Positions 13,008-25,300 of a stretch of DNA of 64,000 nt are shown here, piece by piece. The position numbers were made by a program, and so were the translations under genes. Location: assembly GCA_033002965.1 (NCBI GenBank), contig JAURVB010014145.1, positions 186,001 to 250,000 of the forward strand. Reading direction: 5' to 3'. The notes beneath the pieces are model-generated. The model worked only from the letters and a program-made list of their open reading frames with translations. It was not told the origin of the DNA and searched no databases. This DNA is from Piper betle. Lineage: Eukaryota > Streptophyta > Magnoliopsida > Piperales > Piperaceae. Position 1 is the first letter of the stretch; each line of letters opens with the position of its first letter.

Positions 13008-14936
13008 AAATATAAACAAGTAATTCAGCATCTTCAGAGTTAATTTTCCAATTTTAGTTAGCCCTAAGAGTACTAACCTGTCAGTGTCCAATTTATCTGA
13101 AAGCCCAAACAAGGGACTATTGGGTTCAAGAGGAGAATTACATGAGTCATTTTCGGCACAGTCACTCTCCCCAGCAGCAGATATGTGTGACGTGAAGACA
13201 GCCTTTGTCGAAAATGGCATAAGTTTGCCAGGAAAGCGCATTAGATCAACTAGCATTTCCACAGAATTTAATAGGACAACAACAGACATGTGCCTGTGGG
13301 AGTCAACACATTCAGTAGGTCCATCACCTGGTATTCCCTGTGAAATAAAGACTGTAATGAAGCAATGGTACTTCACCAACATAGACGTAATTGAACTTTC
13401 TGCGTATTTATAAGATAGTTATTTGAAAGAACTATAAGCTAAGCTTAAGAAGGCAAGGAAGAACTTTACCACCATAAGCTTGCACTCTAGACCAACTGTA
13501 TCAGCAAGAACTTTGAAGAGAATAGCCTGCGGACGGCATGAACCATGCTTTATCTGACCTAGAAGTTGAAAGCGATTTTCTACAATATTACCCATTTCTT
13601 CGACAACGGATTTTGCAGAACATGAATCAGAGTTTGGACGTCGATAGACATCAGATACCTGTGTTTATACAGATCAGAAATAGCTTATCATTGTTGTCAT
13701 GCCAGCGAATCACTTGCAAATCATTATAACTGCCAAATGCATTTGCATGGATAAGAGGAATACCATATTGTAATTAGAGTATTTAATATCAGGCAAAAGT
13801 AAAATTATGAGAGAAAAAAGCACGATATAATATATGTAATTATTCATTACACAAATATTTTAAGTTTTTTCACCCAAAATGTATTAAGATTTGGAAAACT
13901 TGGCACCTATAAATCGTAGCAAATATTTTATTTTTCGACAGACCAGTGTTTGTTACTTATTCCATTACAACCCTGTCACCATGCACTGAAATGCAGGATA
14001 CAAAAATATCAGATAAAAAAGGAATCAGAAAATTTTACCTAAAAAAAAAGGCCAACATTTTAAGACATACAACATTGCTTTGGCAAGAACAGGGCTATTT
14101 TATAAACAGCTAACAACACAATTAATCAACAAAAACTACATCAACACATTGTTCTATGTATTGAATGACACTCAGAATCACAAGATGATGTATCAAAAGC
14201 ACTCACCAATCCAGCAATCTTTTTTATTACTGAAGCTAAGTTTAAGTTTGGACCCTTCACTAAAGCCACAACCAGCTGCTTCAGCATGGAAAGCTTCTTA
14301 TCCTTTTCTGAGTCAACAAGAATAATATCGGCTCTGACACCCTCTATTCCCAGTGAGCGTATATCATCCGGAGATGGAATCTTGTCAAATATTTCTGCAA
14401 GTCGTTTGTCCTGTAATGCAAAACTGCCTGATTCGTTAGACAAATTTGGCAACGTTGTCAACAGTATTTACCTAATCATAAATAACCATGGTTGAAGATA
14501 TGGATAATAATCATATCACTACACCAAACCACCCCATCATAGACTATACCAAAACACCATCACCAACAATAATGTGCTTTAATTAATATCACTACATGGA
14601 AATATTATTTTATTTCAATTTCTAATGTTACTATCCAAAGATTTTAAAAAAAACATAAGCAATCAAATTTGAAAGAGAATTTCCACTTACGGGCATAACA
14701 GAGAAGAATCCGTTAGGAATTGGTCCCGAAAGGCTTCCAGAAGCCCATAAAATCTGTGATGCCGAATATGGTGATGACCCTTCATGATCAGGACCAGCTG
14801 CTGTTTCTTTTAAGAACAAATTATCGTCATGAGAACTTATCGAAACAGAGTGAAGATTATCCTCAAAACTAGAGGGCCACCAACTAGCATTTGAAGGCCC
14901 TGATTCCGATGGGCCAGAATCTCTAGGCAATTCCAT
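8908..14936 (-). CDS. Raf-like MAPKKK with EDR1 domain (RAF13/14/15 type)
   Basis: Fifteen minus-strand exons: 14936-14691, 14410-14207, 13658-13470, 13337-13078, 12442-12353, 12005-11910, 11680-11594, 11236-11137, 10947-10657, 10569-10446, 10357-10338, 9878-9722, 9511-9223, 9158-9086, 8990-8908. All have GT..AG borders. The N-terminal half is the EDR1 domain (about residues 55-310: FDKIPSPDDI, GPNLNL, QIKHGSCRPQAILFKVLAD, DSHRHMSVVVLLN, AAGESDCAENDSCNSPLEP). The Ser/Thr kinase domain is at about 510-765. It has the Gly-loop GIGFFGEVF, the ATP lysine in VAIKVF, HRDLKSAN (catalytic Asp near 636), DFGLSR and APE, and ends LLDCEYALC. Such kinases act in cytosolic stress and hormone signalling. 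Length, about 769 aa, fits the Arabidopsis RAF13-15 relatives as I recall them. Oddity: the exons sum to 2309 bases, and a frame break lies in exon 9 at the A5 run 10893-10897. One extra base there makes the whole protein open. Confidence 0.92.
12975..13011. repeat. (AAAT)n microsatellite in a kinase intron
   Basis: About nine copies of the AAAT unit in the intron between kinase exons 4 and 5. Confidence 0.9.
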
Positions 14937-16199
14937 CCCCTTAGTATTTCAGAAACAGGGCCATTTTTCCTCAACATTTATCCTATGAAGTCAGCGCTCA
15001 GTCTACATAAAAATTTTAAATCACACGATCCCAAAGGTCCGCAAAGTGCTCTTCTAATGACCTTTCTGACAAAAAGGTCCTCTGATCTGCCATTTGCGGG
15101 GGGAAAAACAGCTCGTAAGGGTAAAAGGAAAGGCACTACAACAGGATAAACTAACATTGCATTCTATGAGAACAGTATACCTCAGCAGGCAAGGATTCTT
15201 CTCCAAAAATGGCCCCAGATCTAGACACATAATCCCTCTTGCCCGAACGATTTTGGATCAATTCCTTTTTATGCCAACTGAAAGATAATAAACAAAATCA
15301 GCATATATTTATCCCACGCTCCCTCACACCAATCACCTAACAGCCATCAAAACGATATCAGCCACAAGCAGAAAGAAGATACCACTACGTTGCTATCACC
15401 AAAACAACCTGACTGTACATTCAAATACTTAAAGACACGATGGATGCATTTACTCAAATGTATGACTTGCCACATAAAAATTCACACTCCTTAATCAATT
15501 TGTAACTGATTTTTTTCTGTTGTTTTCATGGCCGATGACTTCATCAAACACAGGTCCAATGAATAAAACAAATCTATTTTCGAACAGAACAAATCCACAT
15601 AAGCTAAACAACACCAACATTCCCCATTCAATTCCCGATCCAGAAAGCACCAGACATCCCCAACTACTAAGCTCACACACCGCCCCCGAATCATTATCCC
15701 AATAACTATAAGCCCACACCCATGATCCAAAAAAATCAAGTCGAAATGAAATAATCGAATCAACATCTACCACAAAATGCCAACCACAATCCAACACAAG
15801 AAAGGCTATATTCCCCCTCCCCTCCCCAAACATCGGCAACCGAGCAAACAACTATCCGACGCAAACCAAACGGCCCCGAGCTCGGGTTGCGATCGGAGGC
15901 GACAAAGAAGCCAAATTCCGTTCCACGATCGAAAGCAACCAAAGGAAGATCGAAACAGAGTAGGATTGCGGGGAGTGAATCGAACCGGCCGATCCGAGCA
16001 TCGGGGTCTCGGAAGAGGAGGCCGGGTTTGGCGGTGGAGTCGGGGATCTAGGTGGCGGCCTAGTCCATGGCAGAGGTGGGCAGGGAGGGCGAGGGGGCGA
16101 AGGTGGTGGGGAAGAACGATATATCCGAGGAGGAACAAAAAGCGTTGCGGCGTCGTAACGGGTGGCAACATTTCCCAGACGAAAAACGGAACGGGCAGG
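14937..16199 (-). promoter_or_regulatory. 5' leader and promoter region of the Raf-like kinase gene
   Basis: The kinase start codon at 14936 lies close to an intron-like AT-rich stretch. A GC-rich block at about 15800-16100 is the likely non-coding first exon and transcription start region on the minus strand. Long open frames here occur on both strands and only reflect base composition. Exact transcript ends are not visible. Confidence 0.45.
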
Positions 16200-18599
16200 G
16201 GACTTTGCCCGTCCCGCTTTTCAGACTTTTTATATTTGGTTGTACAAATTTTATCTTGTGTATAATTAGATTAGGTACTTTAAAAATATTGATAAGCTTT
16301 AATATATTTATAATTATGTTACTCAAATCAAAATTTGTCACTTAATCGTACATAATTAATTTAGGTTTTTACAGATTATTTATTTATTTTATATGTTTTT
16401 ATTTGTTATTAAAAAACTAAGAGTATTATTCTATCTAAATTTAAAAACTTAGAAAATAAATTCCATTTAATTATTGAAACATTTGTACTTATTAAAATTA
16501 AAATTATTTTTAATATTTGTACACAACTATATTTTTTATAAAATTTAATAAATATCCATTATTTTTATTTAAAAACAACATAGTAATATCTTAGGAAATT
16601 AATTTTGTATATTCCTATATTTTTAAAAAAAGTTTCAAACATATATCGCCCAGGTCTTTGGCTAATTTTTTTTTAGAGGAAGGCCCTATTTCGGGTGCTT
16701 TTTTGTTTCTAAACTATTTATATGATATATATGATAGTGTTATCGGTTATGATAAAGTTTAAAGTTTTAATGTTTAATTACTTTTGCCTTTTCGAACCAG
16801 AATAACCAACCTTGTAATATTTCTTATTTCTTACACGGCAGCAAAATTAATAATAGAGCTTGTCTTGTTAATTTAATATAGACAGTATATATATGAACAA
16901 GTGCCGTGGAAAACTATGATACAGTTGCATATTAATCTTTGAAAATATATGATTAATATGGCGTTGACTTATTAAACACTAATTTAGATATAATTTTAGT
17001 TGACACATTTCTCATTAATACTTCGCTTAGGAATGAGCTTGAATGACAAATATTTTTTAATGTAAATTTTCAAACATCTCTAAAATGTGGTGATTACTAA
17101 AATTTACACATGAATTATGAGAATTATTTTGAAAGAATACAAATTATTTAAACTAATAAATATGAAAGCATGACAAATAAAAATTAGGTGTTTATTTCAA
17201 CATGTTACAAATAAATGAAAAGGGCTTGCATGACTTGTTGATAATTTATAATTATTTTTAGAAAAAATATATACAATTCTAAACATAGTTCATTTTTTTA
17301 ATCTATGACATAAAAATCATTAGTATTATCAATGGATTATCACTGGGAAACATATTACATCCATACACCCCTTAGGGTAGCACTAATTAGTGTTCTCACT
17401 TGGTTGACAAGTGAGGAGTAAGTAAAAAGAACTCTACGTCTAGGTAGTTGGCCAATCAGACAACCTCATTACAAGCGGACAAATCATTTGACGCGATGCT
17501 ACCCCTTTCAAACCAACGGCCAAAGATTTACTGTCGTAAGTGTCACAGTAAACTCGTTATATTATTTATGTAATTAGCTTAAAATTTCTTAATTAGGTGT
17601 ATTTAAAATTTTATTTATAACAATTAAATTAATATCGTTTAATTAAAATTTTTTAAGCTAATTATAATATAACCACGTTGGGCTCTAAATTTGATTAACA
17701 GGACCCGATGTCTGTTGGCCCGTCTCACCATCAACAAAGTAGTAGAAAGCTCCCGCCCTCTTACATCCGGGTACAACGTTCTATGTTTTAATGACGCTGG
17801 CGTTCAACCCCTTGTAAACAGTTGTTGTTATACACTTTACTTATCGGCCCTCGTCAATGAACAATCATGATCTTATTCTCACGTGCATTTGACTTCTTTT
17901 CGGCGGAGAAAAGTCGCTATTGATGAGGCCAATAATTAAGTGTACGACAACAAATGCACGCTATTTTTACATCCGACGACGTGGAAAGAGCCTTGATGGT
18001 CGGTCGAACGCTGGCGTCATCAAAACGTGGAGAGTCAAACGTGTCCCTGGGAGGGGACCTGTCTACGATTTTGTCGATGGGGAGACCGGGCCAGCCAATG
18101 TGGGCTCCACCCATTGACTTTTGGCCCCATCCCGGTTTGAACGGGGGTGGTACCGCGGCGGGCGCCTTGTCTGTTCTGAATAAGAATGTCTGATTTATCG
18201 ACTCACCCAGACAAAGATTTATTTTTTACGCACCCGCGCTTACCATCCAAGCAGCGAGCACATTAATCGATTGCTACCAACCTATGTAGGGGTGTCCACA
18301 GCCATTGACTTCTCCCTATATGAGTTCGTGTCTATAAATAAAATATGAACCGTCCACAAGAGCCGTGGACACTTTTGCCGACACCAACGCAGTGTTACAT
18401 GAGAATTTGTTGTTTGATGTACCCAACCAAATAAATCTACTATTGCTTGATGCGGGATAGGCAAAGAACAAATACAAGAGACATCAAGTTCAACAAGAAG
18501 TTTTAGAACACGAGACATATTCCCCCCTCCGTTGCCCGGAAGAATAAGATATTCAACATAAACATTTTAAAGATGTTTAAAACTCCATTTTTAAGTAGG
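16200..18599. other. AT-rich intergenic DNA with a GC-rich patch
   Basis: Positions 16200-17700 are AT-rich without exons. Positions 17940-18190 are GC-rich, with several W-box-like TTGAC cores and a GTGGGCTCCACCC motif. This looks like promoter or gene-remnant DNA, but no gene follows on either strand. Short open frames at 17917-18193 overlap on both strands and carry no domain. Confidence 0.4.
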
Positions 18600-19245
18600 A
18601 GGAGTATTGCTCAGAGAAGGCACCCAATTGTCAGTTCCCAATTTTATTTTTTCTGACCACCTACCTCCATGCCTCAGAAGCAGTGCACATTGCGGGAGCA
18701 ATGATATTTTCAATAGACCACCAGCCTTTCCCCTTCATTGTACTTTGCATCAAATAAGCGCAAGAAAAGGGTAGAAGGATTAGCAACAATCCTCCAAGCT
18801 AGTTTAGTCAAAAAACACTTATTTAATTGACTAAGAGATATAATCCCAAGTCCTCCGTGTTAAACTGGGGCACAAATAGCAGTCCACTTTCCAAGATAAA
18901 TGCCTCTTGTCATGCAATTTATGACCCCCGCCAATATCTACTTTGAATAGAGTCCAGCTTACCCAAAACAGTTGTCGGTATTCTAAAACAATTTATTGTA
19001 TAATTAACAATCGCATTGGAAACGGACTTCACCAAATAAGCTCTTCCGGCTTAGAAAAGAACAGAAAATTCCCATCCATTAATTTTTGTTTTAACCATTT
19101 CCACCAAATAGTTGAAGTAAGTAGTTTTTTTCCTTCCAAAACTCAAAGACATTCTCAAATAATTGGAACCGGTATTTAATTGATTTATACGAAGCATCTT
19201 TCTCAACATTCTTCTACACTTAGCAAGCTGATTTCTCATAATTAA
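18600..19245 (-). mobile_element. LINE (non-LTR retrotransposon) reverse-transcriptase fragment
   Basis: Translating the minus strand gives the C-terminal part of a plant LINE ORF2. A segment reads NTGSNYLRMSLSFGRKKTTYFNYLVEMVKTKINGW in pieces, then KLDSIQSRYW, then the GGLGIISLSQLNK / LAWRI motif that follows the RT domain in L1-type plant LINEs. Stops and frame changes interrupt it throughout. Neither the 5' part, the endonuclease nor a poly(A) tail is visible, so it is a dead fragment. Confidence 0.8.
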
Positions 19246-19979
19246 ATAGTTGGCTAGAAACCAGTTGAAATTGTGTAACTAACTATTTCAAATTCTAAAT
19301 TTGTTCGACATACGCCTTACAAAATAGAAGTTTTTAAAGTTTGGTATTAGGTTTGGAAGATCTTGATTAATTTGTTTCTGTAATTTGTAACCGACAACCG
19401 CCCCAATTCTAAAAGAAGTTGGCAGCTCTGTAACACGTTTGTATATCGGAAAAGAAGAAGCTCTCTTCTATAATGAGCTTGAGTATACATCGATTTTAAG
19501 TCTAACAAGAAGCAACGTATTTCTGCGACGAGGGAGTTTTCCGAATCATGGTTACAAAAATTGGCCGATTTCACTTGATTTGAGCCGATTCGAGGTGGTG
19601 AAAGGATGTGAAGCGTATGTGCAATGTGTGAGAGCCTGTGTTCTAAACTTAAAAATGGAGGTTTTTTTATTTCAAGGTTTATTATTCAATTGAGTTATGT
19701 TTCTCTTTCAAAACAACAAAAAAACAAAGGAGTTAAAATTTTCTTCTTCTTTTTTCAAAGGAAATTAATGAGTTCTAAGTTGAGCACACACTGCTGATTA
19801 AAATGAGTAATGCTATACACTGCTAAAAAATTTCTACGAATTGAATTTAATTGACTTGTTAAATTAGTCACAAAATCATGCTTAATTATATGATAAATTT
19901 TTTAAACAAACAAATTTAAGAAGAAATAATTGGTTATGCAGAAAAGATCATTTTCCAAAAAAATAAAAAGTAACCTCCA
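19246..19979. other. Intergenic, no supported feature
   Basis: Only short open frames without recognisable motifs. It may contain further decayed LINE sequence. Confidence 0.4.
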
Positions 19980-20315
19980 TTGCAACGAGTAACTTCGTAC
20001 ATCCCAAGACTAAGGGACGTTAACGAAGGGGAAGTAGCAGAAGAGGAAGGACGGCTCCGCCAACCAGTGCAGGCCGTCGCCGCCCCACTCTGCCTCGTCT
20101 GGTCCGTCGTTCGCCAGTTCGACAACCCCAAGGCGTACAAACGCTTCCTCCGCAGCTGCGACGTGCAGGACGGTGACGGCACCACCCCTGGCAGCGTTCG
20201 GAAGGTGCAGGTGGTGTCCGGCCTCCCCCGCCACCAGCGTCGAGCGTCTCGACGTTCTCGACGATGAGCTCCATCTCATGGTCTTCTCCATCGTGGGAAG
20301 GAGAGCTGTGTATTG
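19980..20315 (+). pseudogene. PYR/PYL/RCAR abscisic-acid receptor pseudogene (PYL4-6-like)
   Basis: PYL proteins are soluble START-fold receptors that bind abscisic acid and inhibit PP2C phosphatases. Here the plus strand encodes the strand-helix core: AVAAPLCLVWSVVRQFDNPKAYKRFLRSC (about 20064-20160), QDGDGTTPGSVRKVQVVSGLP (the gate-loop SGLP, about 20165-20228), and, one frame over, ATSVERLDVLDDELHLMVFSIVG up to about 20298. The shift falls in the C5 run just after SGLP. The normal N-terminus is absent, and the part after SIVG (latch loop HRL, NYRS and the C-terminal helix) is missing. The copy is therefore truncated at both ends as well as frameshifted. The family is usually intronless, so this may be a broken duplicate rather than a retrocopy. 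Confidence 0.85.
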
Positions 20316-22383
20316 TATAATACTTTAAGAGTGTCCGCCGGTATGTAGAATACTAGCTGGTAAGGCGAATATGGTTTGCAAGTTCTAATTTTGCGATCTA
20401 TGATGATATATCAGCTTGTTTTGGCTTGCTAAAGAATGCCAGAGGATTGCTTTTCGTTTGTAGTTTCCTCTGTTTCTTCTGAAGTTTGAGGCTTCAATAT
20501 TACATGTGTCCCTTCCAGTTAATTTGTACTACTTAAAAGTCTTAGAAATATGCTCCAGGATGAGTAACATACGAGTGATTGAGTTTGATTACCTCAAAGG
20601 CCAGCCTCATGTGATATACCTAATGCCCAGCTGGGCATCGGCTTGGAACCGGTGGCGATTTGAAGGACGTCGTGATTATATCGTTTGATGGGAATCTGCT
20701 TCATGTTTGCTCATCGTCACTGTACGTACGGAATGTGCGTTTTTATAGTTTATTATACGTCTAGGCGTAGTTTCTTGTTCGAGTTAGGATGGTTGTTTCT
20801 CTGATATTTTCGTATCACCGTTTATAGTTTCATCTTCATATCAAACGGAGCCATTTTCTATGCACATTTATGCACCTAATGGTCTGGTTTGATATTGGTC
20901 TCATGTTTTCATGGAATGCACATTTATACACCTAATTAATGGTCTGTTTTGAATCGAATGCACCGCTACACGTCTAATGCAAGTTCATACGTCTTGAATA
21001 TGGGGGTGTAGTTAAATCTAACTACAAAACACATTCTGTTAGGTTTGACTTGAAATTGTGTTCTGATTTTCAAATATAACCAAATATTCGGTTTTAGTAT
21101 ATACATATTTTTTGAGCTTGAAATTTGCAGCTTGTTAACTACGAGAATGCATAGCCAGAACGCATAACCATTAGCCTGGGCTCAACTTAAAGCTTCTAGA
21201 TTCATTTGAATTATTTAAGTATTTAGCTGCAATTTAAATTAACTGCTTAATAGTTTATTACCTATACGTATTTGATCATTTATGTACCATTAAGAGTCTT
21301 ATCAAAGTTCTCATCTTAGCTCTGCTCCAAATATATTGAATTAAAACCAAGTTTGAACAGTGCTTAGAAAGAATTTTGAAACTTGAATTATCAAAATATA
21401 GCCTCATATCAAAATAAACTTGAGCTAATTACTTTAAAAAGCTAAATATGAATGTAGTGATGCTGGACTTGGCTCGACTCATTTACCGTCGTAATCTGAG
21501 AGATGCAGTTTATTGTTCTTGTTGTTATGCATACGTACATGTTTTGTTCTAAGAGGCGTAATTTCTTATTGTTTTGATGTTATTTTTAAATTTTGATATT
21601 CCATAAGCCGAGACTATTGATAATAATAGGCTAAGTTGATAAAGGGAGCCTCTCGTTTCCAGTACTTCCCAATCGAAGGCATTGGCCTGCCGAAGAACGT
21701 CGCGTGAGAACTCTCCTCCACATGGCGGTAAGTACAGCCATTGCAAACGCATGCATGCCTATCATAAAGTATCACTTAAATCATGATCTAAGTACATGTT
21801 CTCCTACGTGGCCTCATTATTTGTCTTTCGAACTAAGAAGAAATTCTGTTCATGAACAACAATATCCCCGATCGTCACTAAACTACCTAAAAACTGACAG
21901 TTAATAATGACAAGTCCAAGATAGCTCCTGCGCAGAAATATTAATATTGAGGTTACGGAGCAACAAATAGTTGCAAGGAACAAATCAAAAGGTTTATGAT
22001 TTGAGGGAAAAAAACTTTTTTAGAAAAGAAAACTCATTCATAATAATTTTAAATAGAAACGACCATACCGAACAGAGGAAGTAACTATTAGCATATGGCT
22101 TTTTGACCTAGGGTATTAATCAACGTCACGCCATTAACTAACCAAACAACAAGAGTAAATTAGTTGTAGCTGGCCGGAGTACTCAACGCATTTGATAGCA
22201 TATACAGCAGCACTTGATGGTGAATACATGTAGAAATACTAATTAGTCGCTACTCTTCAAGGTCCCTCCCCTGCTTTTCTCACTTACATAACAAGGTGAT
22301 GCAAACTAGCCTTGAAAAAGAAAAAGAAAAGAGGGATTGAAGTGAAAGCCAATATATATTATTCATTGTTCATTCAACGCCGC
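20316..22383. other. Intergenic, no supported gene
   Basis: AT-rich. An imperfect direct repeat near 20855-20950 carries GCACATTTATGCACCTAAT and GCACATTTATACACCTAAT about 55 bases apart. Short frames at 20506-20688 (+) and 21549-21752 (-) have no recognisable domain. The 3' UTR of the protease gene lies at the right end. Confidence 0.45.
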
Positions 22384-25300
22384 CTACGCTTCTTGGTTCG
22401 TAACACCTCCCCTTTCCCATAGAAGCTGATGAGGTTCTGTACTCGGGCTGCTCGACTCCTCATCTTCGGTCCATGGAAACCAACGCTTGCCTATATGTAT
22501 TTTCTGCGCAGGAATGCCCCAGAAATCCCACGGTTCCTGCATCAACGCATAAAAATCTCCTCTCTAAAAAAAACACATAAAAATGTCATCCATGCATGCA
22601 TGGTAGTGGTTTTTCACATAATAACAAATAAAAATCTCAAAAAGACCATCCATATCTGTATCTATATATGGAATGAGGATTGACGAAGATGTTTCTATGC
22701 AGGAAGAACTATATTATTACTCAAAAGAAAAATAATATAAGAAAATCATCAACTTACCCTGCGACAGCGGGCGCCATGGATGTCACATATAGGGAAGTAT
22801 GACGGACAGCAGTAGACAGAACCAGCACAACACACGGCGTTATGGTAGGAGCAGCAACCATAAACGAAACAGAATCCTTCGAACCCAAAGACACAGCAGC
22901 AAGTCTGCCCAGCTGGACAGTACGAGAAATCTCCACATATAACCGGCTTGGGTGGCGGCGGTGGAGGTGGAGGTGGGGAAGGCGGCGGCGGTGGAGGTGG
23001 AGATGGAGGTGGCGGCGGAGGTGGAGACGGGGAAGGCGGCGGAGGTGGAGGTGGGGAAGGCGGAGGAGGAGGAGGGGGATGGAGGTGGAGGTGGAGGTGG
23101 ATGTGGGGAAGGCGGCGGGGGTGGAGGGGGAGATGGAGGTGGGGAAGGCGGCGGAGGCGACGGGCTTACAGGTGGAGGTGGAGACGGTGGCGGAGGCGAC
23201 GGACTTACAGGTGGAGGTGGAGAAGGTGGCGGAGGAGAGGGACTTACAGGCGGAGGTGGGGATGGTGAAGGCGGTGGCGGTGGCGGATATGCAGGTGGAG
23301 GTGGGGGAGGTGGCGAAGGTGGTGGCGGAGATGATGGTGGAGGGGGAGATGGTGGCGGAGGAGGAGGTGGAGAAGGGGAGAGGTGGCGGTGGTGGACTTA
23401 CAGGCGGAGGCGGAGGTGGTGGTGGAGATGGTGGGGGAGGTGGAGAAGGCGGCGGTGGTGACGGCGGAGGTGGGGATGGCGAAGGCGGTGGCGGAGGTGG
23501 TGGTGGAGATGGTGGGGGAGGTGGAGAAGGCGGCGGTGGCGACGGCGGAGGTGGGGATGGCGAAGGCGGTGGCGGAGGTGGTGGTGGAGATGGTGGGGGA
23601 GGTGGAGAAGGCGGCGGTGGCGACGGCGGAGGTGGGGATGGCGAAGGCGGTGGCGGAGGTGGTGGTGGAGATGGTGGGGGAGGTGGAGAGGGCGGCGGTG
23701 GCGACGGCGGAGGTGGCGATGGTGAAGGCGGTGGTGGATGTGCAGGCGGGGGTGGAGGTGGAGGCGGAGAAGGTGGCGGCGGCGTTGGACTTACAGGCGG
23801 TGGAGGTGGAGAATGTGGCGGCAGCGGTGGAGGTGGAGAATGTGGCGGAGGGGAGTGGAGAATGTGGCGGGGGAGGTGGAGAAGGTGGCGGCGGTGATGG
23901 ACTTACAGGCGGAGGATGAGGAGGTGGAGTCGGCGAGTGGAGGACTAACCGGCTTGGAAGGTGGAGATGGTGATGGTGGTGGCGGACTTGGCGCAGGCAA
24001 AGGCGGCGGAGTAACAGTTTCTGGAGGCGGCGGAGCTACTGGTTTCGAAGGCGGTGGAGTAACAGGCTCTGGAGGAGGCGGAGCTACTGGTTCTGAAGGC
24101 GGCTCCGCCGCCGGAGACGGAAGAGATGATAGAATGATCGTCTCTTTAGTCGGATACGAGGCCATTGCATTGATAGCACAGACACCATACTCAAGATCAG
24201 TGTTCCTCTTGATGTAGATATATCCATCCATCCCCCAATCTTTGCCCCATGAGTTCTTCACAATCCAGTAATCTTCGCCGTTTTCCGATCCATATCCCAC
24301 TATCAACACCGCATGATCGATATCGTCGGGGTTGCTGGAGCATGATCCCTCATAAATCCCCTGCAAAAATTGTATCACCAATTCATCAACTAATTCTGCC
24401 TAGTACGTACTTCAATTTGTTATGCATAGAAACAGAGCCATTCGAATGGTCAATATGCATGAAAAATGATGTCATCACTCACTCCGGTGTAGAGCTGGAG
24501 ATCAAGTGTAGAGCCATCGATGCCGACACTAACTGGTTGCCGAACCACGGCACAGAGAAGTGCACTTTCATCTTGAGCAACGTCTCTGTAGCCATCAATT
24601 GAAACTACCTTGTTCTCCTCCTCCTGATCATAGACAGTCGAATTTACAGAGTTTTTTTGTCTATGTTATATAGCACAGCTAAAAGCAGGAATTTCACATT
24701 TCACAATTTGCCACCTTGGTGACGTTGCAGGTGCCATTGTAGGCGATGTAGGGGTAATTGGTCTCCGAATCGATGCCACCATTGTGCTTGACCCACTCGA
24801 AGGCGTGGTCCATGTAACCTCCATTGCAGCCGTAGTTGGTGTAGTCGCAGCTGACAAGCTCCTGCTCGGAGAGACTGACCAGATTGCCGGTGGCTATGGC
24901 GTTTATATATTCGATGGCGCCGGCGGCCGAGAACGCCCAGCAACTCCCTGCCAACAAAAGCACATGAAGCGGAACCCAATATTTGAAACACTTGTCGACA
25001 AGTTTTTTGTGGGAGCTCAAATCAGGTCAGTGGTGGGGACTGCGATGTGTTTCATTGATAAGTGTGGGACCATCGAACAGTATGCAACATGAGAATCACG
25101 TTGGGTTTGGAGGATGGATGTGGTTAGGACGAGGTCTAAAAGATAGGGTGGCCGTTAATTGACTCAATTTAATTAAGTGTATTTAATCTATATAATTAAA
25201 TATTTTACCCATTTTTTAAATTGATATAGTTGATGTTGTACAGAATTAACATGATACATTATCTCTTATCTGTCTCGATTCTCAACCTTTCAATTCGCTA

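Noticed and set aside
15777..16265. Long frames on both strands at the kinase 5' side
   Set aside because: GC-rich 5' leader and promoter DNA; neither strand shows a domain.
22842..23919. Long plus-strand glycine-rich open frames (up to 351 codons) and other plus-strand frames over the minisatellite
   Set aside because: They are the complement of proline-codon repeats in the minus-strand protease gene; several frames are open at once because of the repeat composition.
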